Under the pieces are notes generated by a model, which saw only the letters and a program-made list of their open reading frames with translations, was not told the DNA's origin and searched no databases. From contig DATHTK010000021.1 in assembly GCA_035463295.1 (NCBI GenBank), forward strand, positions 15,636-79,635: DNA of 64,000 bases, in the 5' to 3' direction. This stretch comes from DATHTK01 sp035463295. GTDB lineage: Bacteria > Actinomycetota > Rubrobacteria > Rubrobacterales > Rubrobacteraceae. The translations under genes were made by a program, and so were the position numbers. Of the stretch, positions 1-7,156 are shown in pieces. Numbering within the stretch: position 1 is the first letter of the stretch; every line of letters begins with the position of its first letter.

Positions 1-1
1 A

Positions 2-196
2 CCGGGCGTCTCGAAGGAGTCCGAGACTACTGAGGTCACAGACCCCGTCTGCGGGATGACCGTGGAGGTGGCGTCGGCCCGGCACACTGCCGAGCACGCC
101 GGGGAGCGCTACTTCTTCTGTTGCCCCGGCTGCAAGCGCGCCTTCGAGTCGGAGCCCGGGAGGTACGCGAGCGGTGAAGCCGGGGTCCGCGCCTGA
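2..196 (+). CDS. C-terminal YHS domain of a truncated protein (probably XdhC/CoxI-like maturation factor)
   Basis: This is the 3' end of a gene that begins before the window. The 64 visible codons encode a YHS metal-binding domain: DPVCGMTV is followed about 20 residues later by YFFCCPGCKRAF, the usual Cys-rich core. The stop TGA overlaps the next start (TGATG), so it is translationally coupled to the nucleotidyltransferase downstream. YHS domains occur at the C-terminus of some actinobacterial XdhC-type proteins that insert sulfurated molybdenum cofactor into CO or xanthine dehydrogenases; the MocA-like and CoxG neighbours make that the likeliest parent. The main domain is off the window, so the parent identity is inference. 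Confidence 0.6.
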   Translation, partial: PGVSKESETTEVTDPVCGMTVEVASARHTAEHAGERYFFCCPGCKRAFESEPGRYASGEAGVRA

Positions 197-789
197 TGGT
201 CGTCGGCGTGGTCCTCGGGGCCGGCGAGTCGAGCCGCTTCGGCTCCCCCAAGCAGCTCCTCCCCTTCGGGGACACCACGCTTCTCGGCCAGGTCGTGCGG
301 AACGCCAACGCCTCTTCGCTCGATCGGGTCGTCGTCGTGCTAGGTCGGGCGGCGGGCGAGGTCAGGGCCTCGTTGGACTTCGGCCGGGCGGAGGTGGTGG
401 AGAACACCGCCTACGGTACGGGCTGCGCCTCGTCGCTGCTCGCGGGGCTCGACGCGGCGGGGGAGGAGTGCGAGGCTCTCGCGCTGCTCCCGGGCGACCA
501 ACCTGGGGTGCTGACGCGGTTCATCGACCGCGCCCTCTCGGAGTGGCGGCGCACGAGGCCGTGGGTCTCGATCTGCTCGTACAGGGGCAGCCTGGGCCAC
601 CCCTTTATCTTCTCCCGGGAAGCGTTCGGGGAGCTCAGAGAGCTGCACGGGGACAAGGCCGTCTGGAAGCTGGTCGAGGCGTATCCGGAGAGGGTGCGGC
701 GCGTCGAGCTGGACGCCGAGCTGCCCCCGGACGTGGACACGCCCGAGGACTACGAGCTGGCGCTCACCCGCTGGCAGGACGCCTCCTAG
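196..789 (+). CDS. MobA/MocA-like nucleotidyltransferase, copy 1
   Basis: A 197-residue protein of the molybdenum-cofactor cytidylyltransferase/guanylyltransferase fold. The N-terminal LGAGESSRFGSPKQLLPF is the nucleotide-binding signature (LAGGxSxRxGxxK type), and LLPGDQPGV near residue 97 is the acidic metal-binding motif. Such enzymes attach CMP or GMP to molybdopterin for Mo hydroxylases. The ATG overlaps the upstream TGA, and a paralogue of similar length follows after 2 bp. Context with CoxG suggests MCD-type cofactor for CO dehydrogenase, but substrate specificity cannot be read from the sequence. Confidence 0.85.
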   Translation: MVVGVVLGAGESSRFGSPKQLLPFGDTTLLGQVVRNANASSLDRVVVVLGRAAGEVRASLDFGRAEVVENTAYGTGCASSLLAGLDAAGEECEALALLPGDQPGVLTRFIDRALSEWRRTRPWVSICSYRGSLGHPFIFSREAFGELRELHGDKAVWKLVEAYPERVRRVELDAELPPDVDTPEDYELALTRWQDAS

Positions 790-791
790 CG

Positions 792-1421
792 GTGCCTTCG
801 GGCGTCTGCGCGGTCCTGCTTGCCGCCGGTGCCGGGAGCCGGTTCGGGGGAAGCAAGCTCCTGGCGCCGTACGGCGGGCGGCCCCTGATCGAGGCCGCCC
901 TCTCCAACCTCGCCGGCTCCGCGGTGGACGCGACGGTCGTGGTGGTTGGAGACGGGGCGAGCGCACTGCGAGAGGTGTGCGAGAAGTACGGGGTCCGCGT
1001 CGTCGAGAACCCGGACTGGTCGCAGGGCCAGTCCACCTCCGTCAGGGCAGGTCTGGCGGCGTGCGGACCGGATGTGCGAGCGGCGGTAGTGCTGCTGGCC
1101 GACCAGCCGCTCGTGGGGGCTGGGGCGGTAGAGCGGCTCGTCGAAGCTTACGAGGAGGGCGCGAAGGTAGCGGTTGCCACCTACGACGGACGGCCGCGCA
1201 ACCCGGTGCTCTTCTCCCGGGAAGTATGGCCGCTCGTTCTGCGCGAGCTCTCCGGGGACGAGGGGGCGCGAGTGTTCATCCGCGGACACCCGGAACTGGT
1301 CGAGCACGTGGCGTGCGACGGGGTAGGGGACCCGGCGGACGTGGATACCAGGGAGGACCTGCGACGTTTGGAGAGGATGCACGGGCGGGAACACAACTAT
1401 AAGATAGGTCGAAGAGGTTAG
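792..1421 (+). CDS. MobA/MocA-like nucleotidyltransferase, copy 2
   Basis: A 209-residue paralogue of the preceding gene, starting at GTG two bases after its stop. It shows LLAAGAGSRFGGSKLLAPY at the N-terminus and VLLADQPLVGAG near residue 95, so both nucleotide and metal motifs are intact. It is probably the cofactor nucleotidyltransferase MocA or a related enzyme of the CO dehydrogenase maturation set. The reading frame stays open upstream through copy 1, but the homology begins at this GTG. The two copies differ clearly in sequence, so they may serve different steps or cofactors. Confidence 0.83.
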   Translation: MPSGVCAVLLAAGAGSRFGGSKLLAPYGGRPLIEAALSNLAGSAVDATVVVVGDGASALREVCEKYGVRVVENPDWSQGQSTSVRAGLAACGPDVRAAVVLLADQPLVGAGAVERLVEAYEEGAKVAVATYDGRPRNPVLFSREVWPLVLRELSGDEGARVFIRGHPELVEHVACDGVGDPADVDTREDLRRLERMHGREHNYKIGRRG

Positions 1422-1481
1422 GAAAATTGGGGTCGTGGGGAGGGAGACCGGCGCGATCCGCCCTTTAGGTGAGGAGGCCGA

Positions 1482-2297
1482 ATGAAGATAAACAACGAGT
1501 TCACGGTGGGCGTCCCGGTCGAGGAAGCCTGGAACATAATGCTCGACCTCGAGAGGATAGCGCCGTGTCTTCCAGGAGCGGCCATACAGGGGTCAGAGGA
1601 CGACGAGCACCAGGGCACGATGAAGGTCAAGATCGGGCCGATCACCGCCAACTACAAGGGCACGGTCAAGATCGAGGAGGCCGACTCGGAGAATCACCGC
1701 GCCGTGATGCAGGCCACGGGCCGCGACGCTCGCGGCCAGGGGACGGCCTCGGCGAAGATCACCTCCACCCTGGAAGAGCAGGGAGATAACACCCGCGTAC
1801 AGGTCGAGACCGACATGAAGCTCACCGGGCGCGCGGCGCAGTTCGGGCGCGGCATCGCCCAGGACGTCGCGACCAAGATGCTCGGCCAGTTCGCCGAGTG
1901 CCTGGAGAGGGAGATCGCCGGCTCTCCTCAAGAGGGAGTCGCCGCGACCGATGCCGCCGCCGAGGCCTCCGGCAACGGCGCGGCGGCCTCCCAGGAGGAT
2001 CAGGGCGCGGCCCCCGCCGGTGGCGTGGGAGGGACGGCCGGCAGGGTCATAAGCAGCGAAGACCCGGGCGTTATGGCCGGAAGATCGGTCGAGGGCGCCG
2101 TGGTCGCCGACGGGGAGGCTGCCGCCGCGAGCGGTGCGACGCAGCGGCCGCAGGCAGGGCCGGAGTCGCGCCCCGAACCCGAAGCCTTCGATGTCGGCGC
2201 CGCGAGCCAGGAGGCTATCCTCAAGCGTGTGGGACCAATACTCGCCGGCCTCGGGTTCCTCGTCGTCCTGATCTGGCTGTTCCGCCGCAGGCGCTAG
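1482..2297 (+). CDS. coxG: CoxG, membrane-anchored SRPBCC protein of CO dehydrogenase clusters
   Basis: 271 residues. The first about 145 form a SRPBCC/START-like domain (FTVGVPVEEAWNIMLDLERI, GAAIQG, LTGRAAQFGRGIAQDVA are typical CoxG segments). A low-complexity Ala/Gly/Glu linker (about 150-245) leads to one C-terminal transmembrane helix (ILAGLGFLVVLIWLF) ending in RRRR, so the domain is tethered on the cytoplasmic face. CoxG proteins help dock CO dehydrogenase or its quinone partner at the membrane. A GAGGAGG-like ribosome site precedes the ATG. Its stop overlaps that of the convergent multicopper oxidase gene (CTAG). Confidence 0.85.
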   Translation: MKINNEFTVGVPVEEAWNIMLDLERIAPCLPGAAIQGSEDDEHQGTMKVKIGPITANYKGTVKIEEADSENHRAVMQATGRDARGQGTASAKITSTLEEQGDNTRVQVETDMKLTGRAAQFGRGIAQDVATKMLGQFAECLEREIAGSPQEGVAATDAAAEASGNGAAASQEDQGAAPAGGVGGTAGRVISSEDPGVMAGRSVEGAVVADGEAAAASGATQRPQAGPESRPEPEAFDVGAASQEAILKRVGPILAGLGFLVVLIWLFRRRR

Positions 2298-3757
2298 CCG
2301 GTGTAGGAGACCACGCGGGCCATCCCGCCCTCCATGTGGTAGGCGTTGTGGCAGTGGAAGAACCACTCGCCCGGGTTGTCAGCGACGAAGTCGAAGACGA
2401 GGCGGCCCATGTGCGGCTCGACGAGTGCGGTATCCTTTATCGGCCCGCGGCCGCTGCCGTTCTCGACCTGGAAGAAGTGCCCGTGCAGGTGCATCGGGTG
2501 GGCCATCATGCTCCGGTTTAGCAGCTCGTAGCGGACCCACTCCCCCTCGCGCACCTCCAGGGGATCGGCGTTGGGATAGAGCTGGCCGTCGATGGCCCAG
2601 ACGTACTCTCCGTGGCCGCCGGCGAGCTCGAGCTCCCGGACCCGGTCGGGTCCCCGGAGAAAGCCTTCGTCCGGCAAGGACCATTCGACGGCGCTCTTCA
2701 GGTCCGCGTAGGAGAGTAGCCTGCCGGCCAGCCCTTCCGGGCGGAGCTCCGCCGGGGGTGCCTCCCCTCTGTTCCCTTTGTAGCGGAGGAGGGTCCGGGC
2801 GAGGCCGTCCTTGCCCTCGGGGTAGGCGGCGAGCTGCCAGACGCCGGGGTTGTCCGCCTCGAGGATCACGTCGTAGCGCTCGCCCATTCCGATCCTGAGG
2901 GCGTCCACCGTGACGGGCTCGACGGGCTGGCCGTCGGCGTGGGTGACGGTGAGGCGATGCCCGGCGGCGGCGAAGCGGAAGATGGAATCGGCCGAAGGGT
3001 TCATGAGGCGGAGCTTGACCCTCTCTCCCTTGCTCACCTCCAGCGTCTCCGGGTCCTCTGGCGGGCGTCCGTTGATGAGGTAGAGCGGGTAGGAGAGGTC
3101 CCCGGACTCCGTGCCGCCCATCATGGTGCCGCCGGAGCGTTGTAGCCGCGCGAAGGCGTCCTCGGGGGTTCCGGATACGCCGTCGAGCCAGTCATCGACC
3201 GCGAGCGTGTACTCGCGTTCGTAGTGGAGGTCCTCCTTTTTCGGCTCGACGACGAGCGGCCCGTACAGGCCGCGGTCGAGCTGCAGCCCGACGTGAGAGT
3301 GGTACATGTACGTCCCGGCGCTGGGCACGACGAACTCGTAGGCGAACTCCTCGCCGGGTCCGACAGGTCTCTGGCTCAGGCCCGGCACGCCGTCCATCGC
3401 GCTCCTGACCGGCAGACCGTGCCAGTGGATGGTGGTGTTCTCCGGAAGGTCGTTCTTGAGCCTGACGCGTAGAGTGTCTCCTTCCCGGACCCGGATCTCC
3501 GGTCCCGGCACGCCCCCTTCGTAGCCCCAGGTCGAGATGACCCGGTCGCCGGTTTCGAGCTCGACCGGCGTGGCCCTCAGCGTGTACTCCCTCACGCGCC
3601 CGGCTCCATGGGCGCGCGGGACGCCCGATAGCTCTCTACCGCTCCTGGGCAGCAGGCCGCACGAGCCGAGCGCCAGAGCGCCCGCGCTCATCCCCGCCAG
3701 CCCGAGGAACCGCTGGCGGCTGAGGGTACTGGCTCGTGCGGGACCCGGGGCGGTCAA
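2294..3757 (-). CDS. Multicopper oxidase, exported, probably copper-protective
   Basis: A 487-residue three-domain multicopper oxidase. All four copper-ligand blocks are visible: HWHG, HSH, HPMHLHGHFF and HCHNAYHMEGGM. The N-terminus (SRQRFLGLAG followed by a hydrophobic stretch and LGSC) looks like a Tat signal with one Arg changed to Gln, plus a possible lipobox. The TTG start overlaps the stop of the upstream SHOCT gene (TTGA), so the two are coupled. Family members oxidise Cu(I) outside the membrane. Neighbouring sensor kinase, CsoR, CopZ and CopA support a copper-detoxifying role. A laccase-type role on organics cannot be excluded. Confidence 0.88.
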   Translation of the reverse strand: MTAPGPARASTLSRQRFLGLAGMSAGALALGSCGLLPRSGRELSGVPRAHGAGRVREYTLRATPVELETGDRVISTWGYEGGVPGPEIRVREGDTLRVRLKNDLPENTTIHWHGLPVRSAMDGVPGLSQRPVGPGEEFAYEFVVPSAGTYMYHSHVGLQLDRGLYGPLVVEPKKEDLHYEREYTLAVDDWLDGVSGTPEDAFARLQRSGGTMMGGTESGDLSYPLYLINGRPPEDPETLEVSKGERVKLRLMNPSADSIFRFAAAGHRLTVTHADGQPVEPVTVDALRIGMGERYDVILEADNPGVWQLAAYPEGKDGLARTLLRYKGNRGEAPPAELRPEGLAGRLLSYADLKSAVEWSLPDEGFLRGPDRVRELELAGGHGEYVWAIDGQLYPNADPLEVREGEWVRYELLNRSMMAHPMHLHGHFFQVENGSGRGPIKDTALVEPHMGRLVFDFVADNPGEWFFHCHNAYHMEGGMARVVSYTG

Positions 3758-4038
3758 CGCGTGCCCATCCCGACGTTCCCGTCCTTCGTCCCCCCGCGCA
3801 GCACCCTCATGGAGTCTTCGTACTCGGCCGCGTCGATCTCACCGCGCGCGAAGCGGGCGCGCAGCGCGTCCTCCGCCGGGTCCGTGTGCCGCTCCGGCGG
3901 TCCGCCGCTGGAGGGGCGGTTCGGGAAGATCCTGGCCACGGCCCAGACTATCACCGCGAGGAGCCCGCCCCAGAAGAGCAGCGGGATCAGCATCCAGAGC
4001 CAGCCGAAGAATCCCCACCCGTCGAACGGTCCCATCAT
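3754..4038 (-). CDS. Small membrane protein with C-terminal SHOCT domain
   Basis: 94 residues. One strongly hydrophobic helix (WLWMLIPLLFWGGLLAVIVW) is followed by a linker and a SHOCT motif (ALRARFARGEIDAAEYEDSM), a short C-terminal oligomerisation or interaction motif. The ATG at 4038 is chosen because GGAAGGAG sits eight bases upstream; a longer frame from TTG at 4098 has no such site. It is the first gene of a two-gene unit with the multicopper oxidase. SHOCT membrane proteins are common near copper-handling genes, but their function is unknown. Confidence 0.75.
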   Translation of the reverse strand: MMGPFDGWGFFGWLWMLIPLLFWGGLLAVIVWAVARIFPNRPSSGGPPERHTDPAEDALRARFARGEIDAAEYEDSMRVLRGGTKDGNVGMGTR

Positions 4039-4116
4039 CGCGATCCACTCCTTCCAGCCCTTTTTTGACTCACTTCGAGTGTAGGTGCCCGGTCTCAAGG
4101 CGCCGTCCAGCCGGGA

Positions 4117-4133
4117 TCAAGATTTCGTCAAGA
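4117..4133 (-). promoter_or_regulatory. Candidate response-regulator site: 11-bp-spaced TCTTGA direct repeat
   Basis: On the minus strand TCTTGA occurs twice with an 11-bp period, the usual spacing of OmpR-family half sites. It lies between the kinase stop and the SHOCT start, downstream of a strong hairpin, where a separate promoter for the SHOCT-oxidase unit would be needed. Binding by the adjacent regulator is inference. Confidence 0.4.
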
Positions 4134-4150
4134 CGTCACCGAGCAGCTTG

Positions 4151-4178
4151 CTCTGGCCGGCCGGACGCCCGGCCAGAG
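4151..4178 (-). terminator. Hairpin after the histidine kinase gene
   Basis: CTCTGGCCGG and CCGGCCAGAG form a perfect 10-bp stem with an 8-base loop, 20 bp past the kinase stop. No T-run follows on the minus strand, so it may be a partial terminator or an mRNA-stabilising element. Confidence 0.45.
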
Positions 4179-4197
4179 GAGCGGGGAGGTTCCGGCC

Positions 4198-5337
4198 TTA
4201 GGGTGCCCTTGTACCGGGATCGCTGGCGCGCGCCGCGGGTAGGGTGAACGAGAAGGCCGCCCCCTGGCCGGGTCCGTTACTCTCGGCCCATATCCGTCCG
4301 CCCATCGCCTCGACGAGCGCGCGGGAGATGGCGAGCCCCAATCCGGAGCCGCCGCCCTCCCGCGAGCGGGACTTCTCGACCCGGTAGAAGCGTTCGAAGA
4401 GGTGCGGCAGGTGCTCGGCCGCTATCCCGGCCCCGGTATCGCGCACCTCGAAGAGAATACCCTCGCGCTCTCTGCGGAGGCTCACCGTTACCCGCCCGCC
4501 CGGCGACGTGTACCCGAGGGCGTTGGCGAGCAGGTTGGTCAGCACCTGCGCGGTCCGATCCCTGTCCGCCGCTACCGGTGGAAGGTTATCCGGGAGGACG
4601 CGCCGGAGCTCGACCCCCTTCTCTGAGTAGAGCGGGAGCATGCTCTCGGTGGCCGCTACCACGACGTCCGGTGCCGGGACTGGCTCGGGGTGCAGGGCGA
4701 GCTGGCCGACCTCCGCGCTGTTGAGCTGCTGGAGGTCCTCCACGAGCCGCCGCATCCGCGCGGTCTCGGCGTGCAGGAGCGCCCAGGTCTCCCCGGAGGG
4801 CTCGACGACGCCGTCCATCAGGCCCTCCATGTACCCCTGCAGGGTAGAGAGGGGCGTTCTGAGCTCGTGGGAGACATCGGCGATGAACTCCCGCCTGCGC
4901 TGCTCGGTCTCTTCGAGGGTGGCGGCCATCGCGTTGAAGCTCTCCGAGAGTGCCTCGAGCTCGTCGTCCTCGGCGTGCGGTACGCGCTCCCCGTAACGCC
5001 CGGCCGAGATGCGGCGGGTCGCTTCAAGCATGCGCCCGACGGGGCGCGCTATCCGGCGCGCCGTGAACAGGCTCGCCGCGATGGCGGTCGCGGCGGCAGC
5101 GAGCGCCGCGACGAGCAGGGAGTAGAGGAGCGTCTGTGCGAAGGCCCGGGAGACGGATTCCATCATCTCGGCCATCGTCATCATGTGTTCCGGGCCCATC
5201 ACGCCCCCCATCAGCCGGCCGAATAGGGTCGGCGCGATCAGGGAGACGGCGAGGAGGAAGGTGATGGTCCCCACGAGAGCGACCAGCAGGTGCGAGGCGA
5301 AGAGCTTCGCTCCGAGGCTCCCGAGCTGACGGCTCAT
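4198..5337 (-). CDS. Sensor histidine kinase, probably copper-responsive
   Basis: 379 residues from the ATG that overlaps the regulator stop (ATGA). Order: transmembrane helix 1, a short extracytoplasmic loop, transmembrane helix 2, HAMP, HisKA (DVSHELRTPLSTLQGY, phosphorylated His) and HATPase (NLLANALGYTSP, DTGAGI, GGSGLGLAI). The loop contains MGGVMGPEHMMTMAEMM, seven Met and one His in about 20 residues, resembling soft-metal (Cu(I)/Ag(I)) binding loops. Longer upstream frame is not used because its residues are the regulator read out of frame. It pairs with the response regulator immediately upstream. Confidence 0.9.
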   Translation of the reverse strand: MSRQLGSLGAKLFASHLLVALVGTITFLLAVSLIAPTLFGRLMGGVMGPEHMMTMAEMMESVSRAFAQTLLYSLLVAALAAAATAIAASLFTARRIARPVGRMLEATRRISAGRYGERVPHAEDDELEALSESFNAMAATLEETEQRRREFIADVSHELRTPLSTLQGYMEGLMDGVVEPSGETWALLHAETARMRRLVEDLQQLNSAEVGQLALHPEPVPAPDVVVAATESMLPLYSEKGVELRRVLPDNLPPVAADRDRTAQVLTNLLANALGYTSPGGRVTVSLRREREGILFEVRDTGAGIAAEHLPHLFERFYRVEKSRSREGGGSGLGLAISRALVEAMGGRIWAESNGPGQGAAFSFTLPAARASDPGTRAP

Positions 5338-6023
5338 TCCTGTACGAGCCTGTAGCCGACGCCGCGCACGGTCTGGATGTGGTGGGGACTGGCGGGGTCG
5401 TCCTCGAGCTTCTTGCGCAGGTTGGCAACGTGCACGTCCACCACGTGCTCGCTGCCGTAGTAGGTCTCCCCCCACACGCGCTCCAGAAGCTGGCGGCGCG
5501 TGAAGACCAGCCCGGGGCGCGAGGCGAGCGCGGATAGCAGATCGAACTCGAGCGCCGTGAGGTTCACCTCCTCGCCGCGCAGACGTACCTCGCGGCGGCC
5601 GGGATCTATGGAGAGCTCTCCAAGAGCTAGTGTTGCCTCCTCCGCCCCCGGAGCACCGCTGCGCGGCCGGCGCAGCATGGCGCGTATGCGGGCGACGAGC
5701 TCTCCGGGGGAGAAGGGCTTGGTGAGGTAGTCGTCGGCCCCAGCGGAGAGCGCTACTACCTTGTCCACCTCCTCGGAACGGGCGGTCAGCATGATGACGT
5801 ACGCGTCGGAGAAGCGCCTCAGCTCGCCGAGGACCCGCGTACCGTCCAGCCCCGGCAACATCCAGTCGAGGACGACCAGATCCGGGGTGACTCGCCGGGC
5901 CGTCTCGAGCGCGGTCACGCCGTCGGAGGCCTCGTGCACCTCGAACCCTTCGCGTTCCAGGTAGCCTCTTAGGAGCTTCACCAGGTTCTTCTCGTCATCG
6001 ACGACCAGGACCCGAATGCCCAT
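5334..6023 (-). CDS. OmpR/PhoB-family response regulator
   Basis: 229 residues: receiver domain starting MGIRVLVVDDEKN, phospho-acceptor in LVVLDWMLPGLDG and switch-region Lys in DDYLTKPFSPGEL, then a winged-helix DNA-binding domain ending YYGSEHVVDVHVANLRKKL and TVRGVGYRL. It overlaps the kinase by 4 bp and is clearly its partner. The frame continues upstream without a stop into a membrane-protein-like stretch (see the broken gene next door), but the receiver fold begins at the ATG at 6023. No good ribosome site precedes that ATG. Confidence 0.9.
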   Translation of the reverse strand: MGIRVLVVDDEKNLVKLLRGYLEREGFEVHEASDGVTALETARRVTPDLVVLDWMLPGLDGTRVLGELRRFSDAYVIMLTARSEEVDKVVALSAGADDYLTKPFSPGELVARIRAMLRRPRSGAPGAEEATLALGELSIDPGRREVRLRGEEVNLTALEFDLLSALASRPGLVFTRRQLLERVWGETYYGSEHVVDVHVANLRKKLEDDPASPHHIQTVRGVGYRLVQE

Positions 6024-6306
6024 AGCGCTATGCAGGCTCGCACCGAAGGGGGTGGACTTCAAGTCCCCTCCCGCGGAAGACGACCGGGGTCCTCGCGCGA
6101 TCCTCACCAGGAGCGCCCGCGCCGCGAGGCCGACGGCCGCGACGAGGGCGATAATCCACACCGCCGTGACGAGCGGTGAAAGGCGCCGAGATCTCGTAGA
6201 GGCTCAGAACGAACCCGACCGTGCCGGCTACCAGCCCGATCAACACCGCGTACTGCGATAGGGCGCTCGACGCGCAGACCCCCGGTAACCGCCCGTGTAC
6301 ATGCAC
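6024..6306 (-). pseudogene. Small two-helix membrane protein, apparently frameshifted
   Basis: From GTG at 6306, preceded by GGAGGAAGG, the frame encodes a hydrophobic helix (YAVLIGLVAGTVGFVLSLY) and then turns Arg-rich with poor codon bias after about 6177. The neighbouring frame from the same point encodes a second helix (AVWIIALVAAVGLAARALLV) with strong G/C third positions and runs without a stop into the response regulator. The simplest reading is one small membrane protein broken by a single-base indel near 6177. The unshifted frame ends at TGA 6028-6030, just before the regulator. It would be the first gene of the copper-sensing operon. Confidence 0.5.
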
Positions 6307-6352
6307 CGACTACTTCCTTCCTCCGGTCCGGGCTCGGACGAGGTCGGAGTAT

Positions 6353-6370
6353 ATACCCCCCTACCCTATA
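6353..6370. promoter_or_regulatory. Candidate CsoR operator, sensor operon
   Basis: ATACCCCCCTACCCTATA lies about 50 bp upstream of the minus-strand sensor operon. It matches the box before copA at 16 of 17 positions. C-runs flanked by AT are typical of CsoR operators. On the minus strand TATACT directly follows, so the box would lie in the spacer of the promoter. Confidence 0.6.
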
Positions 6371-6595
6371 CGTCTAATGTATGTGTTCGCCAGGCCGGGG
6401 CTAGCGGGCCCGGAGGTGAGATCCGGCGGCCGTGCCTCGGGTCGGCCGGGCTGGGGAGCCTGCGGGCAACGTCGGCGTTCCGGGTACCACTCTTCGCGCC
6501 ACCTCTGCCTCTGCTCGGCTGCGGCGGCTGGAATGATCCACGGTCGCGTACGCTGCGGATGACGTTTGCTCCTCTGGCTGGTGCAGCGCTCCCCT

Positions 6596-6802
6596 CTACG
6601 CCACGTCGTAGCCGGCAGCTTCGATGGCCTGGGTAAGCCGCTCGGGGGCGACGCGGGACTCGTCGTAGGTGACCTCGACTGTGTTGTTTTCGATGTCGGC
6701 GCGCGAGCGCTCGACGCCGTCGACCTTGTTCAGCTCTCCCTCGACGGCGGCCCTGCAGTGGGCGCAGCTCATGCCCGTTACGTTGAACTGTACGCTGGTC
6801 AT
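6596..6802 (-). CDS. copZ: CopZ-like copper chaperone (HMA domain)
   Basis: 68 residues, a single heavy-metal-associated domain. The Cu(I)-binding motif is GMSCAHC near residues 10-16, and the C-terminal AIEAAGYDV is typical of the fold. Such proteins hand Cu(I) to the CopA ATPase and to CsoR. It is the last gene of copA-csoR-copZ, 9 bp after csoR, with GGAGG just upstream of the ATG. The length matches free-standing CopZ proteins. Confidence 0.92.
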   Translation of the reverse strand: MTSVQFNVTGMSCAHCRAAVEGELNKVDGVERSRADIENNTVEVTYDESRVAPERLTQAIEAAGYDVA

Positions 6803-6811
6803 GTTCCCTCC

Positions 6812-7117
6812 TCAGACCCTCAAGAACCGCTCCACGGCGGCGGTGAGTTCTTCGATCTTCTCGTCCGCATTCTCGCCGTTCTCGATAGACTCCCGGACGC
6901 AGTGCTCGACGTGATCCTTGAGCAGGATGGCGCCGACCTTCTCCATCGCGGCGACTATACTCGAGATCTGGGTGAGGACGTCGACGCAGTAGACCTCTTC
7001 ATCCACCATCCGCTGCACGCCCCGCACCTGGCCCTCGATCCTCTTGAGGCGGTTCTGGAGTTTCTCTTTGTCGTGGGCTCTTATGTAACCGTGTGCCCGT
7101 TCTAGCTGCTCGCTCAT
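6812..7117 (-). CDS. csoR: CsoR-family copper-sensing repressor
   Basis: 101 residues, all-helical CsoR/RcnR fold. The metal ligands of the Cys-His-Cys type are in place: VYCVDVL, then HVEHC (His and Cys four apart). RLKRIEGQVRGVQRMV is the family's conserved helix. It should repress in the absence of Cu(I) and release DNA when Cu(I) binds. Two candidate operators are seen, before copA and before the sensor operon. It lies 39 bp after copA and has an AGAGGAG ribosome site. Sulfur-sensing CstR relatives lack this His, so copper is the best call. Confidence 0.92.
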   Translation of the reverse strand: MSEQLERAHGYIRAHDKEKLQNRLKRIEGQVRGVQRMVDEEVYCVDVLTQISSIVAAMEKVGAILLKDHVEHCVRESIENGENADEKIEELTAAVERFLRV

Positions 7118-7156
7118 ACCGTTAGCTCCTCTTCACAGATACTGTCCGCTGGTCTT

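Noticed and set aside
174..791. Plus-strand open frame joining copy 1 of the nucleotidyltransferases to copy 2
   Set aside because: Up to 791 it is copy 1 read out of frame (Arg/Gly-rich, no homology); copy 2 begins at GTG 792.
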